DNA of 64,000 nucleotides from Roseiarcus sp036513315 (GCA_036513315.1 DATBZF010000093.1:1-64000), one strand, 5' to 3'; counted from the first letter of the stretch, positions 9,268-18,920 are shown. Numbers and translations: made by a program. The notes: generated by a model not told the origin, from the letters alone.

Positions 9268-9531
9268 TCAGCGCAGCGCGGCGTCGCCCGGAGGGGCAAG
9301 CGAACCATCGGCGAAATAACGCTCATTGCGCTGCAGGAAACGGCTGTCGCGCTCGATCGCGCTCGCGCGACCTTCGCGCAGGACCGGCGGCCGGACAGCG
9401 CTGTCTTGTTGGGCGCGGATCGCATTGGTCACGTACCACCGCCATACGCAGGGGTCCGAATCGGCGGCGGCGGCCCCGACGCCCGCAATCGTCAGGCCGG
9501 CGGCAAGAGACAAACGAAGTGGCGTATGCAT
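9268..9531 (-). CDS. Small exported protein of unknown function
   Basis: An 87-residue protein starting MHTPLRLSLAAGLTIAGVGA, which is a clear signal peptide with likely cleavage after AAA. The mature part begins DSDPCVWRWYV and has one cysteine and a polar C-terminus (FLQRNERYFADGSLAPP). A good ribosome binding site (AGGGAG) lies 7 bases before the ATG, which is the main support for a real gene. I do not recognise the family. It stands alone between the molybdoenzyme gene and purN, all on the minus strand. Confidence 0.65.
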   Translation of the reverse strand: MHTPLRLSLAAGLTIAGVGAAAADSDPCVWRWYVTNAIRAQQDSAVRPPVLREGRASAIERDSRFLQRNERYFADGSLAPPGDAALR

Positions 9532-9702
9532 GATCGTCTCCCTACTGTTCGTTGATTTTTTGAATGCGAAGGCCTAAAGCCCGCCGGCGTTGCGGCGCTC
9601 GCCAAGACTGGCGACTCGCGTCAATGCCTGATTAGGACATTGTTGTGACGGCATGAAGGCAGCGCCTGGAAAAGTTGTGGAAGCCGCATCGGTGGGGCCG
9701 CG

Positions 9703-10323
9703 TCAGGGCGCCGGCGCCACGCGGGTCCTCGCGCCGACAGTCTCCACGCGTCCAGCCGCGACGAGGGCGAGCGCGGCGGGGTAGAGCGCGTGTTCCTGAA
9801 TCAACACCCGCGCGCCGAGAGTTTCCGGAGTGTCGTCGTCACGCACTTCGACGGCGGCTTGGGCGATGATCGGACCCGAATCGAGTTCGGGCTCCACGAA
9901 ATGGACCGTGCAGCCATGAAGCTTGACGCCCGCTTCGATTGCGCGCGCATGGGTGTCGAGACCGCGGAATGAAGGGAGCAATGAGGGGTGGATGTTGAGA
10001 ATCCGGCCCTGCCAGCGCGCGACGAAAGGCGCGCTTAAAATTCGCATGAAGCCGGCAAGGCAAATCAGATCGATGCGATGAATGTCGAGCATCGCCTGCA
10101 TCGACCCCTCGAATTCGTCGCGCCCCGCATAGATCTTGTGATCGACCACCGCCGCTGCGACGCCTGCCTGTCTTGCCAGCGCGAGGCCGCCGGCGCTGCT
10201 TTTGTTGGAGAGAACCAGCGCGATCTCAGCAGGAAAGTCGAGCGCGCGCGCCGCGCCGATCAGCGCGGTCATGTTGGACCCGCGTCCGGAAATGAGAATC
10301 GCCGTGCGCCGCCGCGGGCTCAC
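9703..10323 (-). CDS. purN: Phosphoribosylglycinamide formyltransferase
   Basis: This 206-residue GART enzyme transfers a formyl group from 10-formyl-THF to GAR, the third step of purine synthesis. The phosphate-binding start RTAILISGRGSNM, the catalytic region RILNIHPSLLPSFRG (Asn, His) and the later VHFVEPELDSGPIIAQ (catalytic Asp) are all intact. The start codon overlaps the stop codon of purM by 4 bases (ATGA), so the two are translationally coupled. Confidence 0.97.
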   Translation of the reverse strand: MSPRRRTAILISGRGSNMTALIGAARALDFPAEIALVLSNKSSAGGLALARQAGVAAAVVDHKIYAGRDEFEGSMQAMLDIHRIDLICLAGFMRILSAPFVARWQGRILNIHPSLLPSFRGLDTHARAIEAGVKLHGCTVHFVEPELDSGPIIAQAAVEVRDDDTPETLGARVLIQEHALYPAALALVAAGRVETVGARTRVAPAP

Positions 10324-11387
10324 AGCCTCAGCCGTCCTCGGGCGATGACCCGCTCGCCTCTGTGCGCGACAATTTCGCCAAGCTGTACTGGCGAGAGGCC
10401 ATTGGCGGCAAGCGCCCGCGTCGCCTCCTCAAGCAGATCGGCCGCAACGAACGCCACCATGCCGATGCCGCAATTGAAGGTGCGCAACATTTCGGCCGCG
10501 CCGATGCCGCCGACATCGGCGAGCCAGCCGAAAACCGGGGGCGGCGCGAAAGCTGAGAGATCGAGCGCCACGGCGAGATCGTTTGGCAGAACACGCGGCA
10601 GATTGTCGGGGAAGCCGCCGCCGGTGATATGGGCGAGCGCCATGATTCCCTTGCAGGAAGCGATCGCCTTGAGCAAGGGCTTCACGTAGAGGCGGGTTGG
10701 CGTCAGCAACGCTTGCGCGAGACTACGCGACGGCTCGAACGGCGCCGGCGCGTCCCAGGGCAGGGCGCTCCGCGCGACGACGCGCCGCACCAGCGAAAAG
10801 CCGTTGGAATGCAGCCCCGAGGAGGGCAGGCCGATGGCGACGTCGCCGATTTGTAATCCGGCGCGCGGCAGCATGCGGCCGCGTTCGGCGGCGCCGACCG
10901 CGAAGCCGGCCAGATCGTAGTCGCGCTCCGCGTAGAGGCCGGGCATTTCGGCGGTTTCGCCGCCGATCAAGGCGCAGCCGGATTCGATGCAGCCGGCTGC
11001 GATGCCCTTGACGATTTCGGCTCCGATCGCCGGATCGAGTTTGCCGGTTGCGAAATAATCGAGGAAGAACAAGGGCTCGGCGCCCTGAACGACAATATCG
11101 TTGACGCACATAGCGACGAGATCCACGCCGATCGTGTCATGCACGCCGGCTTCGATCGCGATCTTGACCTTGGTGCCGACGCCGTCATTGGCGGCGACCA
11201 GAACGGGATCGACGAAGCCAGCCGCTTTGAGATCGAACAAGCCGCCAAACCCGCCGATTTCAGCATCCGCGCCCGGGCGGCGCGTCGCGCGCACGAACGG
11301 CTTGATCCGCTCAACCATGGCGTTGCCGGCGTCGATGTCGACGCCGGCTTCGGCATAGGTCAGCGAGGAGCGAGGCGTTTCGGTCAT
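10320..11387 (-). CDS. purM: Phosphoribosylformylglycinamidine cyclo-ligase
   Basis: A 355-residue AIR synthetase that closes FGAM to AIR using ATP, the fifth step of purine synthesis. It contains the family start SLTYAEAGVDIDAGN, the metal/ATP region DGVGTKVKIA and the C-terminal region ITGGGFPDNLPRVLP. It is the first gene of the purM-purN pair. A 171-base gap separates its start from the divergent phosphatidyltransferase gene; this gap must hold both promoters, but I see no convincing PurR-type or riboswitch sequence in it. Confidence 0.97.
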   Translation of the reverse strand: MTETPRSSLTYAEAGVDIDAGNAMVERIKPFVRATRRPGADAEIGGFGGLFDLKAAGFVDPVLVAANDGVGTKVKIAIEAGVHDTIGVDLVAMCVNDIVVQGAEPLFFLDYFATGKLDPAIGAEIVKGIAAGCIESGCALIGGETAEMPGLYAERDYDLAGFAVGAAERGRMLPRAGLQIGDVAIGLPSSGLHSNGFSLVRRVVARSALPWDAPAPFEPSRSLAQALLTPTRLYVKPLLKAIASCKGIMALAHITGGGFPDNLPRVLPNDLAVALDLSAFAPPPVFGWLADVGGIGAAEMLRTFNCGIGMVAFVAADLLEEATRALAANGLSPVQLGEIVAHRGERVIARGRLRL

Positions 11388-11558
11388 GGCGCTCGGATAA
11401 AGGCGGGTTGGCGTCAGCCGGGGTTACAGATTTGGCGACGAACGCGCAAGGCAAAGCCGAACCGCCGCTTTTGCGAGCGCCTGCCGCGCGGCGATATCAA
11501 CAGGCTGTGATAAGAGTCAGGTCCAAACAAAAGGCGGAGGGAGCGAATTCGCGGGCCG

Positions 11559-12110
11559 ATGGAATTTTCAAAGCTCTTTCCCAGTCTTCCCAATCTCATC
11601 ACGGTGGCGCGCCTTTTGCTCGCCCCTCTGGCCGTATTGATGATCGCCTCGCAACGCTATCTGGAAGCTTTTCTGATTTTCGTCATCGCGGGCATATCGG
11701 ATGGCGTCGACGGCTTTATCGCCAAGCGCTTCAACCTGACGACGGAGCTCGGCGCCTATCTCGATCCCCTGGCCGACAAAGCGCTGCTGGTCTCAATCTA
11801 CGTGACGCTGGCCATATCGGGTGTTTTGCCAGCGGCGATCGCCATTCTCGTGGTTTCGCGCGATCTGATGATTCTCGCCGCGATCGTCGTTTCGTGGCTG
11901 CTCGACAATCCCGTAGCGATCCGACCAGTCCTCGTGTCGAAGATTAACACAACGGCGCAAATCGCTCTTGCCGCTTTCGTTTTGGGCGCCAAAGCTTATG
12001 GCCTGAGTCCGGTGCCCGGGCAGGATATCGCCGTCTGGCTGGTCGCCGCCTCCACCCTGGCCTCGGGCGGCGTCTATATCAGCCAATGGCTCCACCACAT
12101 GACGCGTTGA
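11559..12110 (+). CDS. CDP-alcohol phosphatidyltransferase family membrane protein
   Basis: A 183-residue integral membrane enzyme. The family signature D-x2-D-G-x2-A-...-G-x3-D-x3-D is present as DGVDGFIAKR followed by GAYLDPLADK, near residues 48-75, with all acidic metal ligands kept. Four to six membrane segments surround it. Members exchange CMP of a CDP-alcohol for glycerol-3-phosphate, inositol phosphate or a second lipid. Length is close to PgsA, but this version sits beside hdaA in many alphaproteobacteria alongside a separate pgsA, so I leave the substrate open. It is followed after 5 bases by a VOC gene. Confidence 0.88.
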   Translation: MEFSKLFPSLPNLITVARLLLAPLAVLMIASQRYLEAFLIFVIAGISDGVDGFIAKRFNLTTELGAYLDPLADKALLVSIYVTLAISGVLPAAIAILVVSRDLMILAAIVVSWLLDNPVAIRPVLVSKINTTAQIALAAFVLGAKAYGLSPVPGQDIAVWLVAASTLASGGVYISQWLHHMTR

Positions 12111-12115
12111 ACGCC

Positions 12116-12514
12116 ATGAAACAAAACATCGGCTATCTCACTTTTCTCGTGCCGAACTATGACGAGGCGATCGCCTGGTTCACGCAAACCTTAAGCTTTT
12201 CGCTGATCGAGGACACTCCGCTTGGGGAGGACAAAAGATGGGTGCTCGTCGCCCCGCCGGGGCCGGGCGGCACGCGTCTCCTGCTCGCACAGCCGGCCGA
12301 CGAGCGGCAGCGCGCGCGGATCGGCGATCAGAGCGGCGGGCGCGTGTTCCTTTTCTTGCACACCGACGACTTTTGGCGCGATCATGAAGCGATGAAGGCG
12401 AAGGGCGTGCGCTTTCTGGAGAACCCCCGCCACGAAGCCTATGGATGGGTCGCCGTCTTCGAAGACAAATGGGGCAACCGATGGGATCTTCTGCAATTGG
12501 CCGACAAGCCCTAA
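12116..12514 (+). CDS. VOC family protein (cytoplasmic)
   Basis: A 132-residue single-domain VOC protein starting MKQNIGYLTFLVPNYDEAI, with the fold's usual WF(T)QTLSFSL segment and the C-terminal VFEDKWGNRWDLLQ. The metal-binding positions are only partly kept, so an enzymatic role is uncertain. The ATG at 12116 lies 5 bases after the preceding stop. An in-frame ATG at 12086 would overlap the upstream gene by 25 bases and is less likely. It is probably in one operon with the phosphatidyltransferase and the transporter that follows. Confidence 0.85.
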   Translation: MKQNIGYLTFLVPNYDEAIAWFTQTLSFSLIEDTPLGEDKRWVLVAPPGPGGTRLLLAQPADERQRARIGDQSGGRVFLFLHTDDFWRDHEAMKAKGVRFLENPRHEAYGWVAVFEDKWGNRWDLLQLADKP

Positions 12515-12536
12515 GCCGCGACCGAGCGCGCGCGGC

Positions 12537-13679
12537 GTGAGCATCGGGCGCCAGATCGCCTTCTGGGTCGCCGCGTTCGTGGCGCTCGGGCTGTCGCTGC
12601 AACTCCTCGGCGGCGCGGTGACGCCATTCATCCTTGGCATCGTGCTGGGCTATCTCCTTGATCCGATCGTAAAGAAGCTGGAGCGGCTCGGACTCAACCG
12701 GCTGGGCGCCTCGATCGTCATTCTCGCTGTTTTCGTCATTGTTTTTGCTGTCATTCTTATTGTTTTGGCGCCGATACTCGGCGGCCAGTTCGTCGCCTTC
12801 ACCGAAAAGCTGCCGAGCTATGTCGTTCGATTGCAGGCTTTGGCCGTCAACGAGGGCAATGCTCTGCTTGAAAAATACGGCGGCCAATGGCGCGATCGGC
12901 TTGGGCTCGACGGCCCGCTCTCCTCGGAACAAATCCAGAAATCGGTCGGCGATCTCGTCACGCAGGGCGGCCAATGGCTTCTCAAAGCTTTGCGCTCGCT
13001 CGCGTCGGGCGGCGCCGCCCTCTTCAGCTTCCTGTCCTTTCTGGTCTTCACGCCCGTCGTCGCTTTCTACATGCTGCTGGATTGGGACAAGATGCTGGCC
13101 ACCATCGACAATTGGCTGCCGCTCGAACATCGAGACGGATTGCGTCAGATCGCCCGCGAGATCGATCAGGCTCTGTCCGGCTTCCTGCGCGGACAATCGC
13201 TGGTTTGCCTGTTTCTGGGACTTTGGTACGGGATCGGTCTCAGCCTGATCGGGCTGGATTTCGGATTTCTGATCGGCGTGATCGGCGGATTGCTGAGCTT
13301 CATCCCCTATGTCGGCTCGCTGACCGCCCTTGTCTTTTCGCTCGGCGTCGCCATCGTTCAGGGCTGGCCGAACTGGAACCTGGTTCTTCTGGCTCTGGCG
13401 GTGGTCGGCTCCGGGCAGTTTCTCGAGGGCAATGTGCTTTCGCCCAAGCTGGTGGGCGAATCCGTCGGCCTCCATCCGGTCTGGCTGATGTTCGCTCTTG
13501 TCGCCTTCGGCGCTCTCTTCGGCTTTACCGGCCTGTTGATCGCCGTGCCGATGTCGGCGGTGATCGGGGTGCTCGCGCGCCATTTGCTCGGCCTTTACCT
13601 CGCCAGCCCCGTCTATCGCGGCAGCACAGACACTGAGGCCGAAGCGCAAATCCAGGCCGGCGCGAGCGAGAATCTATGA
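12537..13679 (+). CDS. AI-2E family transporter (PerM/YhhT-like permease)
   Basis: A 380-residue membrane protein with about seven to eight hydrophobic segments. The paired N-terminal helices (IAFWVAAFVALGLSLQLL; then VTPFILGIVLGYLLDPIV) and the C-terminal block FIPYVGSLTAL ... GNVLSPKLVG are family hallmarks. Members are linked to efflux of small molecules, autoinducer-2 or ions, so the substrate is not certain. I chose GTG at 12537 (VSIGRQIAFW) because it follows the VOC stop and fits the usual short N-terminus. An ATG at 12441 would overlap the VOC gene by 74 bases. Its stop overlaps the ATG of hdaA. Confidence 0.85.
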   Translation: MSIGRQIAFWVAAFVALGLSLQLLGGAVTPFILGIVLGYLLDPIVKKLERLGLNRLGASIVILAVFVIVFAVILIVLAPILGGQFVAFTEKLPSYVVRLQALAVNEGNALLEKYGGQWRDRLGLDGPLSSEQIQKSVGDLVTQGGQWLLKALRSLASGGAALFSFLSFLVFTPVVAFYMLLDWDKMLATIDNWLPLEHRDGLRQIAREIDQALSGFLRGQSLVCLFLGLWYGIGLSLIGLDFGFLIGVIGGLLSFIPYVGSLTALVFSLGVAIVQGWPNWNLVLLALAVVGSGQFLEGNVLSPKLVGESVGLHPVWLMFALVAFGALFGFTGLLIAVPMSAVIGVLARHLLGLYLASPVYRGSTDTEAEAQIQAGASENL

Positions 13680-14359
13680 CCAGCGCGCCCCGGCAATTGC
13701 CGCTCGATCTGCCACACGCGCCGAGTTACGCACGCGAGGATTTCCTCGCTGCGCCCTCCAATTCCGCGGCGCTGCGCGCCATCGACGCGTGGCCCGATTG
13801 GGCCGGGCGTATGCTGCTGCTGGTCGGGCCGCCCGGTTCGGGCAAGAGCCATCTTGGCGCGATCTGGGCGCGCGCCGCCGAGGCCGTCACGATCGAGGCA
13901 GCGTCCCTGGTCGAGGCCGAACCGGCCGAGCTGGCGCGCGCCAGGGCGATCCTGATCGAAAACGTCGAGCGGATCGGCGCGGGCGAGGCCAATCTCTTCC
14001 ATCTTATCAATCTGGCGCGCGAGGGCGGCGCCTATTTCCTCATGACTGCGCATGGCGCGCCCGACGGCTGGGCGCTTGAAAAGCCCGATCTTCGCTCGCG
14101 CCTGCGTCTGGCGCCGATCGTCACGCTTGGCGAGCCCGATGCGGAGCTGGCGCGGGCGGTCCTGTTCAAACTGTTCAGCGATCGGCAGCTTGCCGTCGAC
14201 CCGGCGGTCATCGCTTATATCGGCCTGCGGATCGACCGCTCGCTGGGGGCGGCGCGCGCGATCGTCGAAGCGCTCGACCGCGAAGCTCTGGCGCGCGGCA
14301 AGGCGGTGACGCGTTCGATGGCGGCGTCGATGTTCAAAGACATTGAGGGCGAGGGATAG
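13676..14359 (+). CDS. hdaA: HdaA, DnaA-related regulator of replication initiation
   Basis: A 227-residue DnaA-like AAA+ protein that lacks the DNA-binding domain of DnaA. Near the N-terminus RQLPLDLP is the beta-clamp-binding motif typical of Hda. The Walker A sequence GPPGSGKSH is at residues 51-59, and the Walker B-like segment is ARAILIENVERI. With the sliding clamp, Hda proteins stimulate ATP hydrolysis by DnaA after initiation and so prevent re-initiation. The ATG overlaps the stop of the transporter gene by 4 bases. The transporter-hdaA-ppk order is often conserved in alphaproteobacteria. Confidence 0.92.
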   Translation: MTSAPRQLPLDLPHAPSYAREDFLAAPSNSAALRAIDAWPDWAGRMLLLVGPPGSGKSHLGAIWARAAEAVTIEAASLVEAEPAELARARAILIENVERIGAGEANLFHLINLAREGGAYFLMTAHGAPDGWALEKPDLRSRLRLAPIVTLGEPDAELARAVLFKLFSDRQLAVDPAVIAYIGLRIDRSLGAARAIVEALDREALARGKAVTRSMAASMFKDIEGEG

Positions 14360-14482
14360 CGACGGGGCATTTGTTGGGGCAGATTTCCTCAACCATTTGC
14401 GGCGTCGGCTTTTTGTCGCACAATGGTTGTAATCGGGTGGCGCCGTCCGCGGCTGGTCGCGGCTGGGCCGTCTCATTGATCG

Positions 14483-16714
14483 ATGGAGAAGTCCTTGGCC
14501 CGCCGCACCGCAATCAAAGAATTGTCGCCGCCCGCGGACGAGGGACTATCCGAACCGGCAGAAGTTCTTGGCGTGGAGCCTGATATTTTTGGGACGCCGG
14601 ACCGTTTCATCAACCGCGAATTGTCGTGGCTCGAATTCAACCGGCGCGTGCTGGAAGAATCGGCCAACCGCAACCATCCGTTGCTCGAGCAATTGCGGTT
14701 CCTGTCGATCTCCGCCAATAACCTCGACGAATTTTTCATGGTCCGCGTGGCCGGCCTCGTGGGCCAGGTGCTCTCCGGGGAGACGACGCCTTCCGAGGAT
14801 GGCCTTTCGCCCGCCGAACAATTGACGCGGGTGGGCGAGCGCGCCGGCGAACTGGTCGCCTCCCAGCAGGCGCGCTGGCGCCTTCTACGCAACGATATGG
14901 CGAGCGCCGGCATACTGATCGTCGAAGTGGAGGATCTCACGGCTATCGAGCGCAAATGGCTCGAGGATTATTTCCTGCTGCATGTCTTCCCGGTCCTCAC
15001 GCCGCTCGCCGTCGATCCGGCCCATCCGTTTCCCTTCATCCCCAATCTCGGATTCACCGTCGCCGTGCAGCTTGTGCACACCGCGGATCATCGCGCTATG
15101 AGCGCGCTGATCCGCGTGCCGAGCAAGATCGATCGCTTCGTCAAATTGCCCGACGCCACGCAGGCCGGCGTCCAGCGCTTCGTCGCTTTGGAGCGGATCA
15201 TCGTCGCCTTCACGGCGCAGCTCTTTCCCGGCTTCACCGTGATCGGGCAGGGGAGCTTCCGGGTCATCCGCGATAGCGACATCGAAATCGAGGAAGAAGC
15301 CGAAGACCTGGTCCGCCTGTTCGAAACCGCCCTCAAGCGGCGCCGGCGCGGATCAGTTATCCGCCTTGAGATCGAGGCGTCGATGCCTGAGGCGCTGCGC
15401 GTGTTCGTCGCCGGCGACGTCGATGTGGTGCCGGCCGGCGTTTTCATCGTCGAGGGCATGCTCGCGCTCAATGAATTGTCGCAGCTCGTCTCGATCGACC
15501 GGCCCGATCTGAAATTTCCCGCTTATAACCCGCGTTTTCCCGAGCGGGTTCGCGACAATGGCGGCGATTGCTTCGCGGCGATCCGGCAGAAAGATCTGGT
15601 CGTCCATCACCCTTATGAATCCTTCGATGTCGTTGTCCAGTTCCTGGCGCAGGCGGCGCGCGATCCCTCAGTGGTGGCGATCAAACAGACGCTTTACCGC
15701 ACTTCGTCCAATAGCCCGATCGTTCATGCGCTGATCGAGGCGGCGGAGGCGGGCAAATCGGTGACGGCGCTGGTCGAACTCAAGGCGCGCTTCGACGAAG
15801 AGGCCAATATTCGCTGGGCGCGCGATCTCGAACGCGCCGGCGCGCAAGTGGTGTTCGGCTTCATCGAATTGAAGACCCACGCCAAACTGTCGATGGTGGT
15901 GCGCCGCGAAGGCGATTCGCTCGCCACTTATTGTCATGTCGGCACCGGCAATTATCATCCGGTGACGGCGAAAATTTACACTGACATATCGTTTTTCACG
16001 GCCGATCCTGCGATCGGCCGCGACATGTCGCGCATTTTCAATTTTATCACCGGCTATGCCGAGCCCGATGGGCTGGAATTGATGGCGATATCGCCGATGA
16101 TGTTGAAGAAACGACTGCTGCAGCATATCGCTGAGGAAGTCGCCTTCGCCGGCCAGGGCAAGCCCGCTGCAATATGGGGAAAATGCAATTCGCTGGTCGA
16201 TCCGGAAATCATCGACGCGTTTTATCTGGCCAGTCGGGCGGGGGTTCAGATCGATCTGGTGGTGCGCGGCATTTGTTGTCTGCGTCCTGGAGTCGCCGGC
16301 CTTTCGGAAAACATCCGCGTCAAGTCGATCGTCGGCCGTTTCCTCGAACATGCGCGCGTCTATGCCTTTGGCGCCGGCTATGGGCTTCCGCATCCAAAAG
16401 CGCATGTCTATCTGTCCTCCGCCGATCTGATGCCGCGCAATCTCGATCGACGGGTCGAAGCGATGGTCCCGGTCCTCAATCCGACTGTGCATGAACAGGT
16501 GCTCAATCAGATTATGGAAGCCAATCTGATGGACAATCAGCAGAGCTATCTTGTAATGCCGGACGGATCGAGCGAGCGGATCGCGCCAGCCGAAGGCGAG
16601 GAACCGTTCAACGCCCATAAGTATTTCCTGACCAATCCGAGTCTGTCAGGTCGCGGCAAGTCGTTGAAAGAATCGAGCCCAAGATCGCTTCCCAAACGAA
16701 AACCGCGAAAGTGA
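14483..16714 (+). CDS. ppk1: Polyphosphate kinase 1
   Basis: A 743-residue enzyme that makes polyphosphate from ATP. The N-domain opens with PDRFINRELSWLEFNRRVLE. The two catalytic phospholipase-D-like halves carry the histidines, in ELKTHAKLSMVVRREG (autophosphorylated His) and LPHPKAHVYLSSADLMPRN. The RTSSNSPIVHAL nucleotide-binding region is also present. About 27 bases separate it from the exopolyphosphatase gene, so synthesis and breakdown of polyphosphate are encoded together. The 123 bases upstream may hold its promoter; I see no clear Pho box. Confidence 0.96.
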   Translation: MEKSLARRTAIKELSPPADEGLSEPAEVLGVEPDIFGTPDRFINRELSWLEFNRRVLEESANRNHPLLEQLRFLSISANNLDEFFMVRVAGLVGQVLSGETTPSEDGLSPAEQLTRVGERAGELVASQQARWRLLRNDMASAGILIVEVEDLTAIERKWLEDYFLLHVFPVLTPLAVDPAHPFPFIPNLGFTVAVQLVHTADHRAMSALIRVPSKIDRFVKLPDATQAGVQRFVALERIIVAFTAQLFPGFTVIGQGSFRVIRDSDIEIEEEAEDLVRLFETALKRRRRGSVIRLEIEASMPEALRVFVAGDVDVVPAGVFIVEGMLALNELSQLVSIDRPDLKFPAYNPRFPERVRDNGGDCFAAIRQKDLVVHHPYESFDVVVQFLAQAARDPSVVAIKQTLYRTSSNSPIVHALIEAAEAGKSVTALVELKARFDEEANIRWARDLERAGAQVVFGFIELKTHAKLSMVVRREGDSLATYCHVGTGNYHPVTAKIYTDISFFTADPAIGRDMSRIFNFITGYAEPDGLELMAISPMMLKKRLLQHIAEEVAFAGQGKPAAIWGKCNSLVDPEIIDAFYLASRAGVQIDLVVRGICCLRPGVAGLSENIRVKSIVGRFLEHARVYAFGAGYGLPHPKAHVYLSSADLMPRNLDRRVEAMVPVLNPTVHEQVLNQIMEANLMDNQQSYLVMPDGSSERIAPAEGEEPFNAHKYFLTNPSLSGRGKSLKESSPRSLPKRKPRK

Positions 16715-16741
16715 CGCTCGCGTGTCGACGAAAGGCCGTTC

Positions 16742-18295
16742 ATGTCATTGTCTGAAGCGAGAGGACGCCTGCCTGGCGAGCCGGTGGCGATTGTCGACAT
16801 CGGTTCGAATTCGGTGCGTCTGGTCGCCTATGAGGCTCTGACGCGGTCGCCGACGCCGACCTTCAATGAAAAAGTGCTTTGCGGCCTTGGCAAAGGCGTG
16901 GCGACGACCGGGTTCCTGACCGACGATTCCGTCGCCAAGGCTTTGGCGGCGTTGCAGCGCTTCAAGGTCCTTTGCCGCACGATGCGCATCGAGGACGTCA
17001 CCGCCGTCGCGACCGCCGCGGTGCGCGACGCCGCCAACGGGCCACAATTTCTGGAGCTCGCCGAACGCGCGATCGGCTGCAAGATCGAGCTGCTCGATGG
17101 GCAGCGCGAGGCGCATTTGTCGGCGTTCGGCGTCCTCAGTTCGATCTTTGAACCAGACGGCGTCGTCGGCGATCTCGGCGGCGGTTCGCTCGAACTGATC
17201 GACATCAAGCAGGGCAAGGTCGGACGCGGCGTGACCTTGCCGCTCGGCGGCCTTTCGTTGATGGACGTCTCAGAGCGCTCGCCCAAAAAGGCCGTGCGCG
17301 TCGTTCGTGACGCCTTGGCCAAGGCCAAGCCGCTCGACAGTCTCGCCGGGCGCACATTCTATGCTGTGGGCGGAACATGGCGCGCGCTGGCGCGCCTTCA
17401 TATGCGCCAGCGCCAGTATCCGCTCAATGTGATGCATAATTACGTCATTCCCTCCCGCGACGCGCTCGAATTCGCCAAGCTTGTCGAGCGAATCGAGGCG
17501 GACGCTCTGTTGTCGATCGAATTCGTGTCGACTGCGCGGCGCCCGTTGCTCGCCTATGGCGCCGTGGTGCTGGAGGAAATCATCCGCCGGGCGGCGCCGA
17601 AGGAAATCGTGATGTCCGCGCTCGGCGTGCGCGAAGGCATGCTCTATCAGCGGCTGTCCCAACAGGAGCGCGATCAGGATCCGCTGCTGGTCGCGGCGCA
17701 GGAGTTCAACATTCTGCGCTCGCGCGCCCCCGAGCACGGCGTCGAACTGTTCGCCTGGACCGGCCGGCTGATGAAAACGAGCCATCTCGAAGAGACGAAA
17801 GAAGAGGAGCGTTTGCGCCACGCCGCGTGCCTGCTTTCCGACATCGGTTGGCGCGCGCATCCTGATTACCGCGGCGAGCAATCGCTGAATCTGATCGCCA
17901 ACGCCGCCCTCATCGGCATCGACCATGCCGGACGCGCCTATCTCGCCCTCGCCGCATCCTATCGGCACATGTCTGGGGATCAGGAAGTGGGCCCGCATCT
18001 GCGCTCGCTGGTGCCGCCGCGGATGCTGGATCGCGCGCGCATTCTGGGCGCGGCCATGCGCGTCGCCTATATCATTTCAGCGGCGATGCCCGGCGTGCTG
18101 CCCCGCGCCCCGATGATCTGCCAGAAGGGCAAAGTGCTTTTGACGCTTCCTCCCGATCTCGCGGCGCTCAATAGCGACCGCCTTCAGAGCCGTATGAAGC
18201 AATTCGCGCGCCTGATCGGCGGCGATCCGGAAATCAGGGCGGCGCCGACGAATGCTGGAACGCCGCCCGAGAATCGCTACGCGGAGGCGGAGTGA
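16742..18295 (+). CDS. ppx: Exopolyphosphatase (Ppx/GppA family)
   Basis: A 517-residue ASKHA-fold phosphatase. The N-terminal phosphate loop VAIVDIGSNSVRLV, the second loop VVGDLGGGSLELIDI and the family motif PLGGLSL are present. A long C-terminal part (from about residue 320) contains an HD-like helical domain (LRHAACLLSDIGWRAHPDYR), as in long bacterial Ppx proteins. It removes terminal phosphate from polyphosphate or converts pppGpp to ppGpp; the pairing with ppk1 favours the first. A short GC hairpin (GCGCCG/CGGCGC at 18298-18313) follows the stop but lacks a T-run. Confidence 0.93.
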   Translation: MSLSEARGRLPGEPVAIVDIGSNSVRLVAYEALTRSPTPTFNEKVLCGLGKGVATTGFLTDDSVAKALAALQRFKVLCRTMRIEDVTAVATAAVRDAANGPQFLELAERAIGCKIELLDGQREAHLSAFGVLSSIFEPDGVVGDLGGGSLELIDIKQGKVGRGVTLPLGGLSLMDVSERSPKKAVRVVRDALAKAKPLDSLAGRTFYAVGGTWRALARLHMRQRQYPLNVMHNYVIPSRDALEFAKLVERIEADALLSIEFVSTARRPLLAYGAVVLEEIIRRAAPKEIVMSALGVREGMLYQRLSQQERDQDPLLVAAQEFNILRSRAPEHGVELFAWTGRLMKTSHLEETKEEERLRHAACLLSDIGWRAHPDYRGEQSLNLIANAALIGIDHAGRAYLALAASYRHMSGDQEVGPHLRSLVPPRMLDRARILGAAMRVAYIISAAMPGVLPRAPMICQKGKVLLTLPPDLAALNSDRLQSRMKQFARLIGGDPEIRAAPTNAGTPPENRYAEAE

Positions 18296-18415
18296 GGGCG
18301 CCGGAAGCGGCGCTTGCACGGTTGAATCCCTGCGGTCGCCGGAACTTCCGCGTTCATCCGTCATTGTATTGACAGGGTTGCCGGCTACCTGAATTTGCCG
18401 GTCAAGGAGGAATTC

Positions 18416-18850
18416 ATGTCGCATTCGAGTTTGTCGTTCGTTTCCGCTGTCAGCATCGCCTTGGCGTTCACGCTTACCCCTGCCGCGGCGGAGGTCATGA
18501 AATACAAGGCCGAGCTCAACGGGCCGAGCGAAAATCCGCCAACGACATCCAAGGGTACGGGCGCCATCGAGGCCGATTACGATAGCGCGACCAAGACGTT
18601 GACCTGGTCGGGGACCTATGCGGACCTGACCGGGCCGGAAACCGCCGCTCATTTCCATGGCCCCGCCGCGATCGGGGCGAATGCCGGCGTGATGGTGCCC
18701 GTCGACGCCAAGGCCAGTCCGTTCAAAGGCTCAGCCGTGTTGACCGATGCGCAGGCCAAGGCATTTGCCGACGGAATGATCTATTTCAATGTGCACACCG
18801 CCCAGAACAAGGGCGGCGAAATTCGCGGGCAACTGGCGCCGGCGAAATAG
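18416..18850 (+). CDS. Exported CHRD-domain protein
   Basis: A 144-residue protein with a signal peptide (FVSAVSIALAFTLTPAAAE). The mature part is one CHRD domain: KYKAELNGPSENPPTTSKG, then AHFHGPA, and the C-terminal YFNVHTAQNKGGEIRGQL. CHRD domains are periplasmic or extracellular beta-sandwiches of unclear function. The ATG at 18416 has a strong ribosome binding site (AAGGAGG) 5 bases upstream, which decides the start over a TTG at 18395. It is a single-gene unit followed by the repeat cluster. Confidence 0.9.
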   Translation: MSHSSLSFVSAVSIALAFTLTPAAAEVMKYKAELNGPSENPPTTSKGTGAIEADYDSATKTLTWSGTYADLTGPETAAHFHGPAAIGANAGVMVPVDAKASPFKGSAVLTDAQAKAFADGMIYFNVHTAQNKGGEIRGQLAPAK

Positions 18851-18920
18851 TTCGAGCTGAAAGTCGCCTTCACCGGTCGTCGCACGGCCGTCCGGAGTGC
18901 AGGTCGCTCTTTGTAACCCC

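Noticed and set aside
12180..13649. 489-codon minus-strand frame
   Set aside because: Antisense to the VOC and AI-2E transporter genes; the translation is dominated by Gln, Glu, Asp and Arg and lacks any fold signature.
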